A DNA stretch of 64,000 bases, from contig NC_134367.1 of the NCBI RefSeq assembly GCF_035582795.1, positions 121,670,562 through 121,734,561 on the forward strand. Reading direction: 5' to 3'. Below, piece after piece: positions 28,685 through 40,247 of this stretch. The notes beneath the pieces were generated by a model, which did not search any database, was not told the origin of the DNA, and saw only the letters and a list, made by a program, of their open reading frames with translations. The DNA comes from Mycteria americana (lineage: Eukaryota; Chordata; Aves; Ciconiiformes; Ciconiidae). Position 1 is the first letter of the stretch. Every line of letters starts with the position of its first letter. The translations under genes were made by a program, and so were the position numbers.

Positions 28685-30280
28685 TATGATTATATTCAGC
28701 TACTGTAACAGGATTCCTAACGTAACAGAAACATTGTATTAACAATATAATTTCCCCATGCTTCACAAAGGCCTTATATTGCTTATTAAATTAGCAAATT
28801 AATTATAATTACTCTTAAATGCATTTGAGGCATTTTTATTCCACAAACCTATCTCAGACATGAAAAGTTGTACGAATAGCCTTGTTTTAAGCCTTCCTCA
28901 GCCAAACTACTCTGTGTTTAAACATATGCTTAAGCCTCTGTAGGAACAAAGCTTTAGTATTACACTTTGATCACTATTTTATTATTGTAATTTGCCAGCA
29001 TGTTGTAACTGCTGTACAGTGTTCAGTTCACTGCTATCAGAGGATGTATGGCAGGCTTTGCATGTTATTTAAAACCATGTAATGCATTTTTAAAGACCCA
29101 ATGTGCTGGTACTTGTGACAATATTCACCAGTACAGTGTAAACAGATATTAGAAAACAAAAAAAGAGAAGTGTTTGAAAAGCAGAAGCATGCATTGTTAT
29201 TTCTCACTATTTCATTTAGTGGTTTTGCTGTAAATGTTCTTTCACCTATGAAGTCAAACCATTGTCTACTTGTGCTCCTTGGGAAAAAGGACAAATAAGA
29301 AAAGAGTCTTTCTACTCCTTTTTACAGAATTTGCACAACCAACAAGCAAACAAAACCATAAAAAGCCAGTTGAACTAAAGCATGATTTGACTGGTGTTGC
29401 ACTTACAAGTAGCCTATGTACACACCTTCCCTATCAAGCATAGGCACATATGAGTGTCTTTTTCAAGAAACAAATTTGTACCAAGCTACTCTTTGAAAGT
29501 GGTAACTCCAGCAGACCGTGATGCTTAGAAGCCAAGGTTTCAGCGCGATGCAGACAGGCCCTCAGGGACTTCACCTGGACTAAGCAGTTTGCAAACTCTG
29601 AAGTTGAAGGAAGTTACCCCTTGGTCACAACGACACATAAAAGGCGGAATAGTGGCATGGCAGCCTGTTCCAGAGGTGGGTTGCGGGATCACACATATGG
29701 GATCAGACTACTCCCCCCCAAACTTCAAAGGGGCAAACTTTGAGATAAACGATTTCCTATGCAGAAATGCTAGCCTAACCCTCAAGACTTGGAAATTAAA
29801 TCCTCCCACAGCGCGGGCATAACTACGATCGCGTTCGCGGCGGAGAAGCTCCGCCGGGTGCTACCGATACCACCCCGGTGCTACCGATACCACAGCGCCG
29901 CTCCCACTCGCGAAGTGCAGCCCTTCCGCCAGCTCTCCTCCCGCCACCTCCCCGCACCGCCGGCCCGCTGCGAGGAGCGATTCGCCCCAGCTTCCCCATT
30001 TCCATTTTGGATGGGTTTTTTATGTCACCGCCTGTTTTCGGAGCCTCTGCGCGGGCAAACGCCCGCACGGCCCCGGCCCCCCTCACAGGATCCCTGACAG
30101 GATCCCCGGCATCGAGCGCAGGCAGACCTAGCGCAGGGCTTCACCTGGCGCAGCACACACGACACCCCTGGGGGGAAAGGAAAAAATAACAATGAAAAAC
30201 AAAATTAAAACACCTCATATTGCCTACACCAGGGCACGGAAAACACCGTAACCCGGCGCTGCCCTCTTCCTCCCGAGCTC

Positions 30281-30382
30281 AACATGGCGGCCGCGGCATC
30301 CCCCACGGCATCGCCTCACCCCTCGTCCAAGATGGCCGCCCTGCCGCGGTGGCCGCGGCTTGCCAGTACTTAAGATGGCGGC
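30281..30382 (+). promoter_or_regulatory. AFTPH: Array of three YY1-type motifs
   Basis: AACATGGCGGC (30281-30291), AAGATGGCCGC (30329-30339) and AAGATGGCGGC (30372-30382) fit or nearly fit the YY1 consensus AAnATGGCGGC, all in the same orientation and 48 and 43 bp apart. A weaker GATGGCGGTT lies at 30637. YY1 motifs in this orientation are typical of TATA-less promoters at or just after the start of transcription. Confidence 0.6.
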
Positions 30383-30599
30383 TGCGCGGTTAAACCACCG
30401 TCCACCTTACGCAACAGGGGGTAGGTATCACCGCAGCAGCGTCGGTCGCTCATTTATTTATTTATTGACGTGCCCGCCCCGCTGGCCGCTGCTGGACGTG
30501 ACGCGGCTCCGGGGGCGGCGGCGCGGTGCCTGCCGGGAGGCCAAGTGGGCGGTGGCGGGGCAGGAGGCGGTGGCCGCCGGGAGGGGGCCGGGCCGCAGC

Positions 30600-30754
30600 G
30601 ACGCGGTTCCTGTCGCCGTGACATGGGTTCCCCCTCGATGGCGGTTGCCGCGGGAGGCCTCAGATAACCGGCCGCGTCCCCTCTCCCCTTCCCTCCCCCT
30701 CCCCGCCTGCCGCCATGCCCGCCCGGGCCCCGCCGCCCCCCGCGCAGCCCGCAG
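30600..30754 (+). other. AFTPH: AFTPH exon 1, non-coding; start uncertain
   Basis: The 3' border is read from the consensus donor GCAG|GTAAGAG at 30755, which joins to the acceptor before exon 2 (42634). The 5' border is arbitrary; transcription may start anywhere from near the YY1 array (about 30280-30380) to the C/T-rich stretch at 30677-30714. The exon contains one or two short upstream open frames: ATG at 30715 in strong context (GCCGCCATGC), and, if the start is upstream enough, ATG at 30623 with 14 codons ending at 30667. A non-coding first exon before a very large second exon matches the layout of mammalian AFTPH from memory. Confidence 0.5.
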
Positions 30755-33700
30755 GTAAGAGACGGCGCCGCCGCTACTGCCGAACGGGGGGCGGCTCGTT
30801 TCCTCCGGGCCTGGCCGGGGAAGGGCACCCCCTGCCCCGCGGTGGCGGGCGGGGACCCCTCGGGGCTTCACCCGGGGGCCTGCAGCGGCCGGGGCCTGTC
30901 AGGGTATCGCGCTCTGCGTCCTTCCCCCTCCATCCTCGGGGGAGGGCGGCGAGGCCGCGCCGCCCTGCCAGGCGGGAGGACTGGGCAGGGGGGTGAAGCC
31001 CCGCAGCGCTCCCCCTCGCTGAGGTGCCTCTCCTTCGGCTCGTCCCGCCGCGGCTGGAGCGAGGGGACGGGCCGCGGCAGGGCCGGCCTCGGAGCCGGGC
31101 GGCTTTGTCCTTCGGCGGCGGGCCCCGGGCGGGGGTCGAGCGGCGTTAATGTCGCTCCTCGCAGCCGGCGGTTTCCTGTAGCGGCTCCGGGCGGGGTGGC
31201 AGCCGGCCTGGGGCGAGTGCCCCGCGTTTTTGTGGCGTGCAGCGGGGCCGCAGCTGGAAGAGGGCTTGGTCGCTTGTGGTGTGGTACAAGAAGTTAAGCT
31301 GCTCTGTGTGTTTTGTTTTTCCTGATAAGCTTTCTTTTTTTAAGGGGTATAAAGCATGTCAGTTGCTAAATGCATCTGAAGATGACAGGCTGAAGCAGAG
31401 TTATGATTTTTTTAATTTTTTTTTTAGAAGTAACGCCATTCTAAAATGGGACAAAATTGCTGAAATGCTTGCTAGGTCCTGACACTTCAGTTTGCTATTA
31501 TAAGTGGCTACCTGATGAACCAAAATATTCTTTTTCCTTAGAGAAGACAATTCCTTAAACCAAGAGTTAAACCTTGGGATTCCTTCAAAGCATCAGTAAG
31601 GTGGCTTCTTGATGGTGATAGCCCCTTCCTTCCAGCTTCAGCATGGAAATTGAAACCTTCAGAAGTTTGACACTCCTTTAAAAGAAAACCTCTGTTCATA
31701 AGTGAAGGGAGTGCACAGAAGAAGCATCGCTGACCAGAGCTGTACTGCTTTGGTTGTATAAGTTTTGTTGTCATGTGTGGTTTGCAGCATGATGTGCTTC
31801 ATTAGAACTGATTTTTTTCAGCTGTTGAGTTCATGGTAAAGGGAGTTTGGATGCTGTTTTTTAACTGGGCTAGTCCTTGGAGGCAGAACAAAATTAAAAG
31901 TATTTCCTCCTTGTTTTATTCTCTGGACATATGAACTAGACTCGGAAAACCAATTAGCCTACTTTAAGCATAAAAATGTTAGGTTGTGTTGTCGGCGCAT
32001 GCAGAAGTTTGTATGCATGCTCATACACCTAATATGTAAGTAGCGGTTCCTCTTCCTGAAGTTGGAGCCGTACCTGGAGGAATATAATATTAACTGGGAG
32101 AGCTGGGGGAAGAGGTGAAGTACCTGTGGCTACTGAGGTTTGTTTGATTTGTTTTTTGGGTTTTTTTTAAACAGTCCTTTCATATCGGTGAAAATAAATA
32201 GCATAAATTTGAGGATATGAGGATTTAAACTTTAAAATATGCATTATCTGTATAGTAAAGGGACTTCAGAAAAGCTAATGTGGCTCTGGTGTTTCCATTC
32301 CACATGATGTTTGCATAAAGTACACGTTGTATGACCTTCTAAGGTCGTGTGAAAGTATGATCTCTTTTTTTTTTTTTTACTTCCTTAATTTGTTTATAAG
32401 TAAGCAGTTGAAGGATCTTGGCCTCAGTAGATCAGTTCATGCTGTCTGATCATTTTATTTTTTAATTTTTATTTTATTTTTGCTCAGATCATGGTTTCAT
32501 TTAGCAAAGGATTTAATAGTCTATAAAATTCAGTTATACACAGTATTTGTGTTACATATTTCTGTTGATGAAGGCAGCGTGTGATCTTACATTTATACTT
32601 AAAAATTTCTTTAGTAACTTTACTAAGTTAATGCAAGCATTTTAACACCCTGATTACATAAAATAATATTCTGAAACTTTCAGTACTTTGAAAAGACTTG
32701 TCTTTCACAGTGGAAATAATAGAGCAGCTTAGATGGACTTCTGTCAACTCTTTGCCCTTTCCTCTTGAAATATTCATGGAGCTCTCCTTGCAGATATGTA
32801 GTGGTATCAGTTGGAAACCTAGCGGTAAAGAAATTTATGCTGGATCTGTTTGTTTTCACTATACTCAGCAGCATAATCTTTTCTCAGATACTCTTTATCT
32901 TTTTCGACAAAATGTCCATTCCTTTCTGTGCTATTGTACTGTTTGACAACTTAAACTACATCTTTGTGAACATTTCACTGCAATGACATGCTAACCCTTT
33001 CATGGGGATTCAAAATACTCATAATTTTTCTGGATAGTCCTCTTAAGAGAAGTATCTTATATCTTACTCATTGCTAGGTTTCAGGAGTTTTGTCTGTTAA
33101 TTTTATTTTTCCTTTGTGTAGAAAACACACTGTGTAAGCTGCTCCTATGCACACACAAAAAAGGCCTTGATATCTGCCGTGTTTGAAAACTGACAGTTTC
33201 ATTTCCAGTAGACTTTCTTCCATGCTAATGCCCTTTGTAATTAAAGTTTTGGATTGATACTGCAAGGAGTGTTTCTGTATTCATACCAGTTGCAAGGTGA
33301 TGTAATGAGTCTGCTTCTGTAAGGCAAATAATTTGGATTTTTCAAATCCAAGAGTCCTGTTTTGGAAGAACCACAAGGAAGGGCTAATTTTGTCTTCACT
33401 TTAGTATGTTTGAAAGTAGGTACCAAGGGAAGGAAATGTGAAACCTCAAGTTCATATGTTTATTGAAAAGTGATGGAAAATGGATTTTATTCTTTGGAGT
33501 ATTATGTGTCCCTCCTGTATTGTGTTTTTAATATGAGATAATGTCTGTAGGTGGGATAAATGATGAATAATGTAAGCCTGTTCTTGCTATGTGTGTTTAA
33601 TTTGCTTCAGTTAGGGGGGGTTTTGCCCTTTTTTTTTTTTTCCCCCTTACCTACTTGTTCTCTGCATGTTGAAGAAAATATTTGTTCACTTAAAAACAAG

Positions 33701-36700
33701 CAAAAGTTCCAGTAATGGAAGGAAGACCTATGGTTCTCCCTGTGCAACTGTATTTCTTCTGCCAAGCTGTGGGAGAACCTTTCGTATAAGAGTGCACCTC
33801 TGGGCAGTTGTAATCTGCTCTTTACTGTAGTCTATGTGAAGTTTGAAGGGTTAATATGTGATGGAGAACATACTGCTCTGTAAATAAATCTCTGAGAACA
33901 GTTGACCTTAGGTAATCTAGTTCTAATACTTTCTAATCCAGCATCTTTTTGTCTTAATTTAGAACTGGTTCCCAGCTAACATGTTTGAGGGTAACATCCA
34001 GAAATAGATTTTCTCACTGAGTTGAACACTGTTTTAAAAGGAATTTAAGAAATCGTAAGAATGAAAACATCCCAGTTATGTGTTACTTATGACATCTGTC
34101 TTTACACATTGTATGGATGTGTGCTGTACATTGGACACAAATATTGTGTTCCCACAGAGCCAGATTTTAAACCTGATTGACTTTCCCAGCCAGTTGTCTT
34201 TGCCTATATGAATTAAAAACATGCTTGTTCTTACAACATTTTCCCCCCTGTCTGTTTACAGATTTAGGTACAGACAGTGTCTTTATCTGCAGCTGTTAAA
34301 GCAAGTCAGTAGATTTTGAGTTGAAACATTAATTTTTTTTGCTTATAGTAACTTTATAAAAATAATCTGGTCTTTTGGTTTTGGGGAAGTGATGCTATTC
34401 TTGGTTAAAAAAAGAGTTTCATGAACTAACACAACATTTAGATTCGTATTTTTCAAATGTTCTTCTGATTCCACAGCTAAGCCAAAATGAAATGGGGAGA
34501 AGTGAAACAGCACAACTACTGAAAGTATGTGTTTGATTGCTTCTTTATATAATCTAACAAGTAAGATTTAAAGGAAGATATCTATATCCCACATGTGTTT
34601 AAATTTCATATTTGTGCACCTAACTTAGTCTTCCTGTATTGTCAGTGATGAGAGGAAGAGGAGCACTGTCAAAGAGGTTTCAATCTTGTATAGGCTGAAT
34701 TGTCTGAGGACGCCTGGTGTTTACTGCTGGCCTGGGGAGGGCAGGAGGACAGGAAGAATGAGCTGCCTGAGATAAGTGCCTGAATCCTGATGGCAGTCTC
34801 CTGAGTTTTGTTACTTTAATGTTCATTTTACAAACAACATTTTCTAATAGAAGGTGTCTAGTATATTCGGTGTTTGTTGAAACCACAGTAATGTACAGTG
34901 GTATTGATTAATTCCAGATGTCGGGTAATGAGAAATAAGGCTTAGATACATTTGCTGTATTGGAACTAAAGAACATTGTTTTCTTCAACTCATATATGTC
35001 CAAGCAAAAAAAAGTGCTCTGAAACTCCTGCTTTGGGTAATGGACCTTCTGGCTGTAACAGCATTAGATTCAAAATGGAAAACATTGATTTCTCAGAGGC
35101 TTTATGAAGTAAACTTTTTCTTGCTGTATTTTGTTTGCTGGTAACTTATTCCAAAAATAAAAGTAAACTTATTAAACCAATTTAAGAACATATTGATTTC
35201 TGCCTGGACAATGACTCTCTCTAGAGTGGATTTGGGTTGTAGAAATGCTGTTTTAACAGACAGGCTCTCCTCGTTTACAATGGCCCTTCTAGAAATAAGT
35301 TCTCAGATGCAGAAAGACTGTAAATCCATTTTCCATTGTTCCTAAGCCAATGAAAAGGCAAAGTTATAACAGAAGAGGACAGCTTTTCCTACTGTAAGCC
35401 AACATTTTGCTGAAATGAGAAGTCTAAATCTGGTCCTTACTGCGGTATTTTTGGTATCTGCTTGAGGAATTCCTTTGCAGTAGAAGAGTTAAATATTCTT
35501 GGAAAGATCAGATGCTAGCAGCTAATGATTTGAATCCATCTCCTTGCCATTGCAAGGCTTTTACTGTAGGGCATTTCAGTAACATTGTCATTTCTGTCAC
35601 GGACATCTTGATCATGCCATTTCTGATTATTTTGTTTTCTTTATGCTTTAAGTGATGGGTTGCTTAACTCAGCTTTGCTTTCAGTATAATCCACAGCTGA
35701 GAGGTTATCCATTGCTTTGCTAATGTTCATCTTAAGTTAAAGGGAACATTCTGCTCTACAAGGAGTTTCTTCTTTTGAGTTTACATGCCTCGGGTATTTC
35801 TTTAGAGATATCTTTATTCGTGGCCTCCCAGTTTTTTAGGTCTTATGTAAGAGCCAAACATGCTATTTCAAGTTTTGCCTTAGAAGATGCGCAGAGAAGG
35901 AACTATTTATACCTGCTTTTGTGTATTGTAATTACATTGTTCTCTTTGCTGCCATGTCTTTGTTAGACTGTTACTATTATTCTACAGAAAGGTAATGAAC
36001 GAGGATGTGATCCGTGTATGAGGAAAGCAGGGATTGTTCCCTATTTACTGCAAGCAAATAATAAGATACCCTGGTTTGATAGTAAATGTTTTAGAAACCT
36101 AGTTAGTGACTTGAGATAAAAAAAGGGTATGCATTTTATCTTTCCGAATCTTTGCCCTATCAAAACTTAAGTCAACTACTACTCTTATCTTTTCCAGCAT
36201 TACTGATTTCTGCTTTCTCTCTTCTTTTGAGTGTTTTAAATTAACCTGAGTTACATTCTTAAATTCTTGTGACCTTAGAAAAAAGGTTTAAACCAAGAGC
36301 TGCAGTAACAGAATTGAATCTTACCAAATTAATCAGCAATTTTTTTTCTTTAAAATAAAATGTCAATATGTACTCATAACCGTGTTGGTGAATTACATTT
36401 ATAGTATGACTTTAACAATGGTCTTCTATTTATGATACTGAAATTTGTTCATTAAATTCCTTCATGATGAATATCAAAGTATGAATATAAAGAAACACAT
36501 GGAAGCAACAAGTTAACTAGTGTTTTCAGCTTTAAAAAAAAAAAAAGTAAAAGTCTGCAGAAAATGGCATCTGAAAGAGAACACAATTCTTTAATAGGTT
36601 TTTTTGGGAAAATGATGGACAACTGCATGTCATGAGGAATTGTTGGAAATTCATCATCAGTCTAATATTAAACTATTGTGATCTGAGAAACTTGCTGATA

Positions 36701-38726
36701 CTTGTCAATGTGAATCTGTGATTGTGGCTAAAATAACCCAGTCTAAACATGAACACTTAAACTCTGTCAGATTCTTCACTTCAGGGTGTAAGATCTGATG
36801 CCAGAAACCTGGGTTGTTGCGTATTGCAAATCGTAGAAGTAGCTGCTCTATTATGTGCAAGTAAAAACTGTTATAATTTCCTTCAAAGAAAAATCCTTAC
36901 TATATAGTGTGCTGAAAAATTGGTGGTTTCCATTTGCTTAAAATTTGCATGTTTCAAGAATGTTTAAATGAACAGATAAGTGTAAAAGTGCATGTTAACT
37001 TCATAGCTGACTTTTTAAATTTGGGTGCGAATCCCCTCAAACATATGGGGAAGATAAATAATCTGCATATCGGTCATAGATTTGTTCAAATTGTACTTCG
37101 AGTTAAATAATGTTTTCAGTTAATCACTTGAAATGCCAGGTTTACAAAATTATATAGCCTAATGTCTTGACCAAGAATATGCGTGAGTAATACATAAAAT
37201 GTATAAAGTACTACAAAAGATGAAACCACAGTTTCAGATCTTAGCCCCTATTTAAGATGCCAGACAAAGTAGGGATTAAATAAATGGATTAATGAACAAA
37301 GTTGTTGTTCTCAGACCTGTGGGTTTTTGCTGTCTTAATGTTCCAGTGGACGATATCAAATTTGGTTCAATAGTTTATGGTTGGCAGGTGGAACACTTTT
37401 GAAAGTGGAAAAAAGGGATCATAATGAAATTATTTCTGAAGAAAACTACATTAAGGCTAAAAATTCCCATGCTGTTTTTTATATTGCAAGGAGAATTGGG
37501 ATTATGCCCCATTTAAAAAAAAAAAAATTATCACTAATTAGTCAGGCAAGGGGATGGGGAATACTGGTATGACTCTTTTCCTTCTGTTACACTCTGACTA
37601 TGATATTCTTTTGAGTTCTGTAAACAACAATTAAATTGTGTTAACATAACAACCTTACACTCATATATAATACAGGTTCATGCATTTTGGAGCTCTTTAA
37701 CTTTAGCTTTTAAAACACAGCTGTAACATCATTGGAAATAGCTGACATTTAAAAAAAATATATGTATATACACAAGTCCATATAGTTGATCATGCATTTG
37801 GTTCTTATGGGTTAAACTGATTAAACATGTAGTAGACTACCAAACCTATGATCAGATTTTTAAATGCACAAGTAATGTTCCTTGCAGATCCTGTTTTGGC
37901 AACTGTTATTGAAACATATGTGGAGCAGAGTATTGTGCTACTGGACTGCAGCTGTGTAAATGATCCCTGTGATGATTTAAAAGTGATTTGAAATGAAAAA
38001 TTTAAGCAAGTTTCTTCTTCTCTATAGCAGAAAATGCAGGAGAGAACATTTTAGATGGTCAGAGATCTTCCTATATGTTTGATTGGGCTTTGACAGTCTG
38101 CTTCACCCCCTGTGCAGCCTCCTCACGTTATCATTGTCCTGTGCTTGTCCCTACTATTCTTGTTCCTTGCCTCCCTTTTTTTATGTTAACTGGAAGGAAA
38201 AGAAGTCTTTTCGGTAAATTCCCTTTGACTGTGATGCTTGCTGCTCTCATGTTACGCAGTTTGTTTTCCGAATGCTGCATCTTGGGGTTTTTTTTTTTTT
38301 TTTAAGATCATCCTTGCCCCTAAGGATTTTCTCAACTCTATTATGATTTATTTTTAGCTGAGGTTAAGATAATACAGTAAATAGTCAACAAAAAATATGA
38401 GTAGAGTTGTTATGAGGGATAATATATGGAAGTATGTCCAGTGCAGCTTAAGAATTAATTTTTCTTGGCATTTCTTGCATGAGATCTTCTGATGTCAAGT
38501 GATGGAGCAGTTACTAATGCAGAGCTGAATGTGATACTTCAAATAACTCAAGTGAAAACCAAGTTATACAAGCCTATAAGCCCGAGAAGGTTTAAAAATA
38601 AAAACAAAGCATGCATGCTTTTGGTAAAACATCCAGACAAACTTTCTTTTTAATGGGAAAGTTCAGAAGTTTTTTTTTTTCAAGGCTTCTGATTCATGGT
38701 GTTAGGATATGTCTTTGAGATACAGT

Positions 38727-38766
38727 AAAAAAAAAAAAAAAAAAAAAAAAACAAACAAAAAAAAAA
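38727..38766. repeat. Poly(A) tract in AFTPH intron 1
   Basis: An uninterrupted A25 is followed by CAAAC and A10. No gene-like sequence lies on its 5' side, so it is not evidence of a retrocopy. Confidence 0.85.
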
Positions 38767-40226
38767 CCACCAACAACAAACCAACCTTTTCAGTTGGGCT
38801 TCATTGTTTAGTCTGAGTTGTGATGACCACAGTTTTGCTATTTAGTTTAAGTAATATTGGCCTATATAATGCATAAATTAGGAGGCTTATCAGCATCCTC
38901 CTGCATCTAATTCCTATCCATAAAGCTATGGTAATCTAGGTGGGCCACTGAGCTGGCAGTGCTTCTTAGCCAAGCAAAAGAGTTGTAGCTGATCAAAGTA
39001 CTTTCCAAGATTTTAGAAAATTTTAGGCTGTAGGAGTACAATATGGATTTATTTTATTACCGAACCAGCAAAACTATACTTCAATGTCATTCTCCATGTA
39101 CAGGGTTGTAAGTTTGTATATTTGCCAGTTGAAAACAAATTTGAGGTTGCCTCTGTCTTCAGCCTTTTCCTCCCCTTCTCATGACTTCTCATCAATAAAA
39201 ATAAGGTTTCTGGGAGAGGGGAGGCTGGTCTACCTAGATTTAATTTCCTTTTTACTTGAATATAATTGCTTGCATGACTTGATTATTCTAAAATTGTTTC
39301 AAAAGAAGAAAAATCTGTATCCATTTGGACTTATTTTATATATAGTATGATACTTATGTGTTAAACTTGATCTTTATTATTCATACTGCACAGAAAGCTT
39401 CACGACTGGGTCTTGTGGACTTCAGAAATCTTGGTTTCAAAATCCAATATATATACTTCCTAGCTTTAACTTGTGTCTGCACACAAGCATTTGACTTAAG
39501 CATATAATGTTTTATAGACTACCTGTTTGAGAGTAATTTAGGGATTTTAATTGGGTTTCTGTTTCAAATTTCTGTGGGTTTAGTTATATGGCTTTTTCTT
39601 TCCAATGTAAATCAACATACTGTAGAACTGCCATTTTCTATTTTAAAATCTTTTCTTCCTAAACAGCTTTAGAGATGTGTTTTAGAGGGCTTGTACATCT
39701 CTGCCTAATAAAAAATAAAACATCTAATCATGTTATAAAATTCCTGTTGAGGTTGCAAGGGCTTCAATCATAGTACTTGGTCTTGGTCAAGGAGCTGCTT
39801 ATCCCACTCTCCAGTATTATTCCCCAAAAGCCAATTGGAAGTGGTTTTTGTAGGACTTATGTTTTCACCTTCCTTCTTTCCAGCCATTTCATTGTTTCTG
39901 TTCAAGCTCTTTTTACTTCTGGGATGATGAAGGTTTATATCTGGTCAGTGCTGTCCTTGAAATAGTGTTGAGGGGTTTTTTGTTTGTTTCAAGAACTAGT
40001 TTCTTGCCTTTACAGTCTCTTCAGCTTTTGTCACATGGGGTAAGGTGATAAATACCGTGTCAACTGAATTTTCCAAATAGGTGTAACAATTCTTGTTAAA
40101 TTTCAGGAGGTTTAATAATAAATTTATGCTATCGTCTACTGAGATTCAACTGGAGACTCATGAACTCAAATTTAGTTACAAGCGATGATTTGTTATAACC
40201 AAGTAAACCCACTCCTTTTTTAATTT

Positions 40227-40247
40227 AAAAAAAAAAAAAAAAAAAAA
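40227..40247. repeat. A21 run in AFTPH intron 1
   Basis: A homopolymer of 21 A following TTTAATTT. No element is attached. Confidence 0.85.

Larger units (their letters stand above)
22339..29809. other. Intergenic DNA between LTR and AFTPH CpG island
   Basis: AT-rich DNA with no supported gene. The longest open frame (22639-22992, + strand, 117 codons) has no recognisable domain and lies in a pyrimidine-rich patch that by chance encodes hydrophobic residues. Supported contents are three small tandem duplications (26338-26363, 26523-26570, 28645-28684) and short A-rich runs. Nothing else stands out. Confidence 0.7.
29810..31260. promoter_or_regulatory. AFTPH: CpG island and promoter region of AFTPH
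   Basis: An abrupt rise in GC and CpG begins near 29810 and fades by about 31260. It holds three YY1-type motifs (30281, 30329, 30372), a hairpin (29838-29856), a 20-bp-period duplication (29857-29893) and cyclic-AMP-element-like TGACGTG (30466-30472). It lies about 12 kb before the AFTPH coding start and includes a perfect splice donor at 30755, so it is best read as the AFTPH promoter with non-coding exon 1. No TATA box is seen. The left 600 bp could also drive transcription leftward, but no gene is visible there. Confidence 0.8.

Noticed and set aside
33732-33779. Inverted repeat GGTTCTCCC / GGGAGAACC as a microRNA hairpin
   Set aside because: Only 9 bp of stem and a 30-nt loop with little further pairing.
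38727-38766. Poly(A) tract as the tail of a processed pseudogene or retroposon
   Set aside because: The sequence before it has no coding or element-like character and no target duplication was found.
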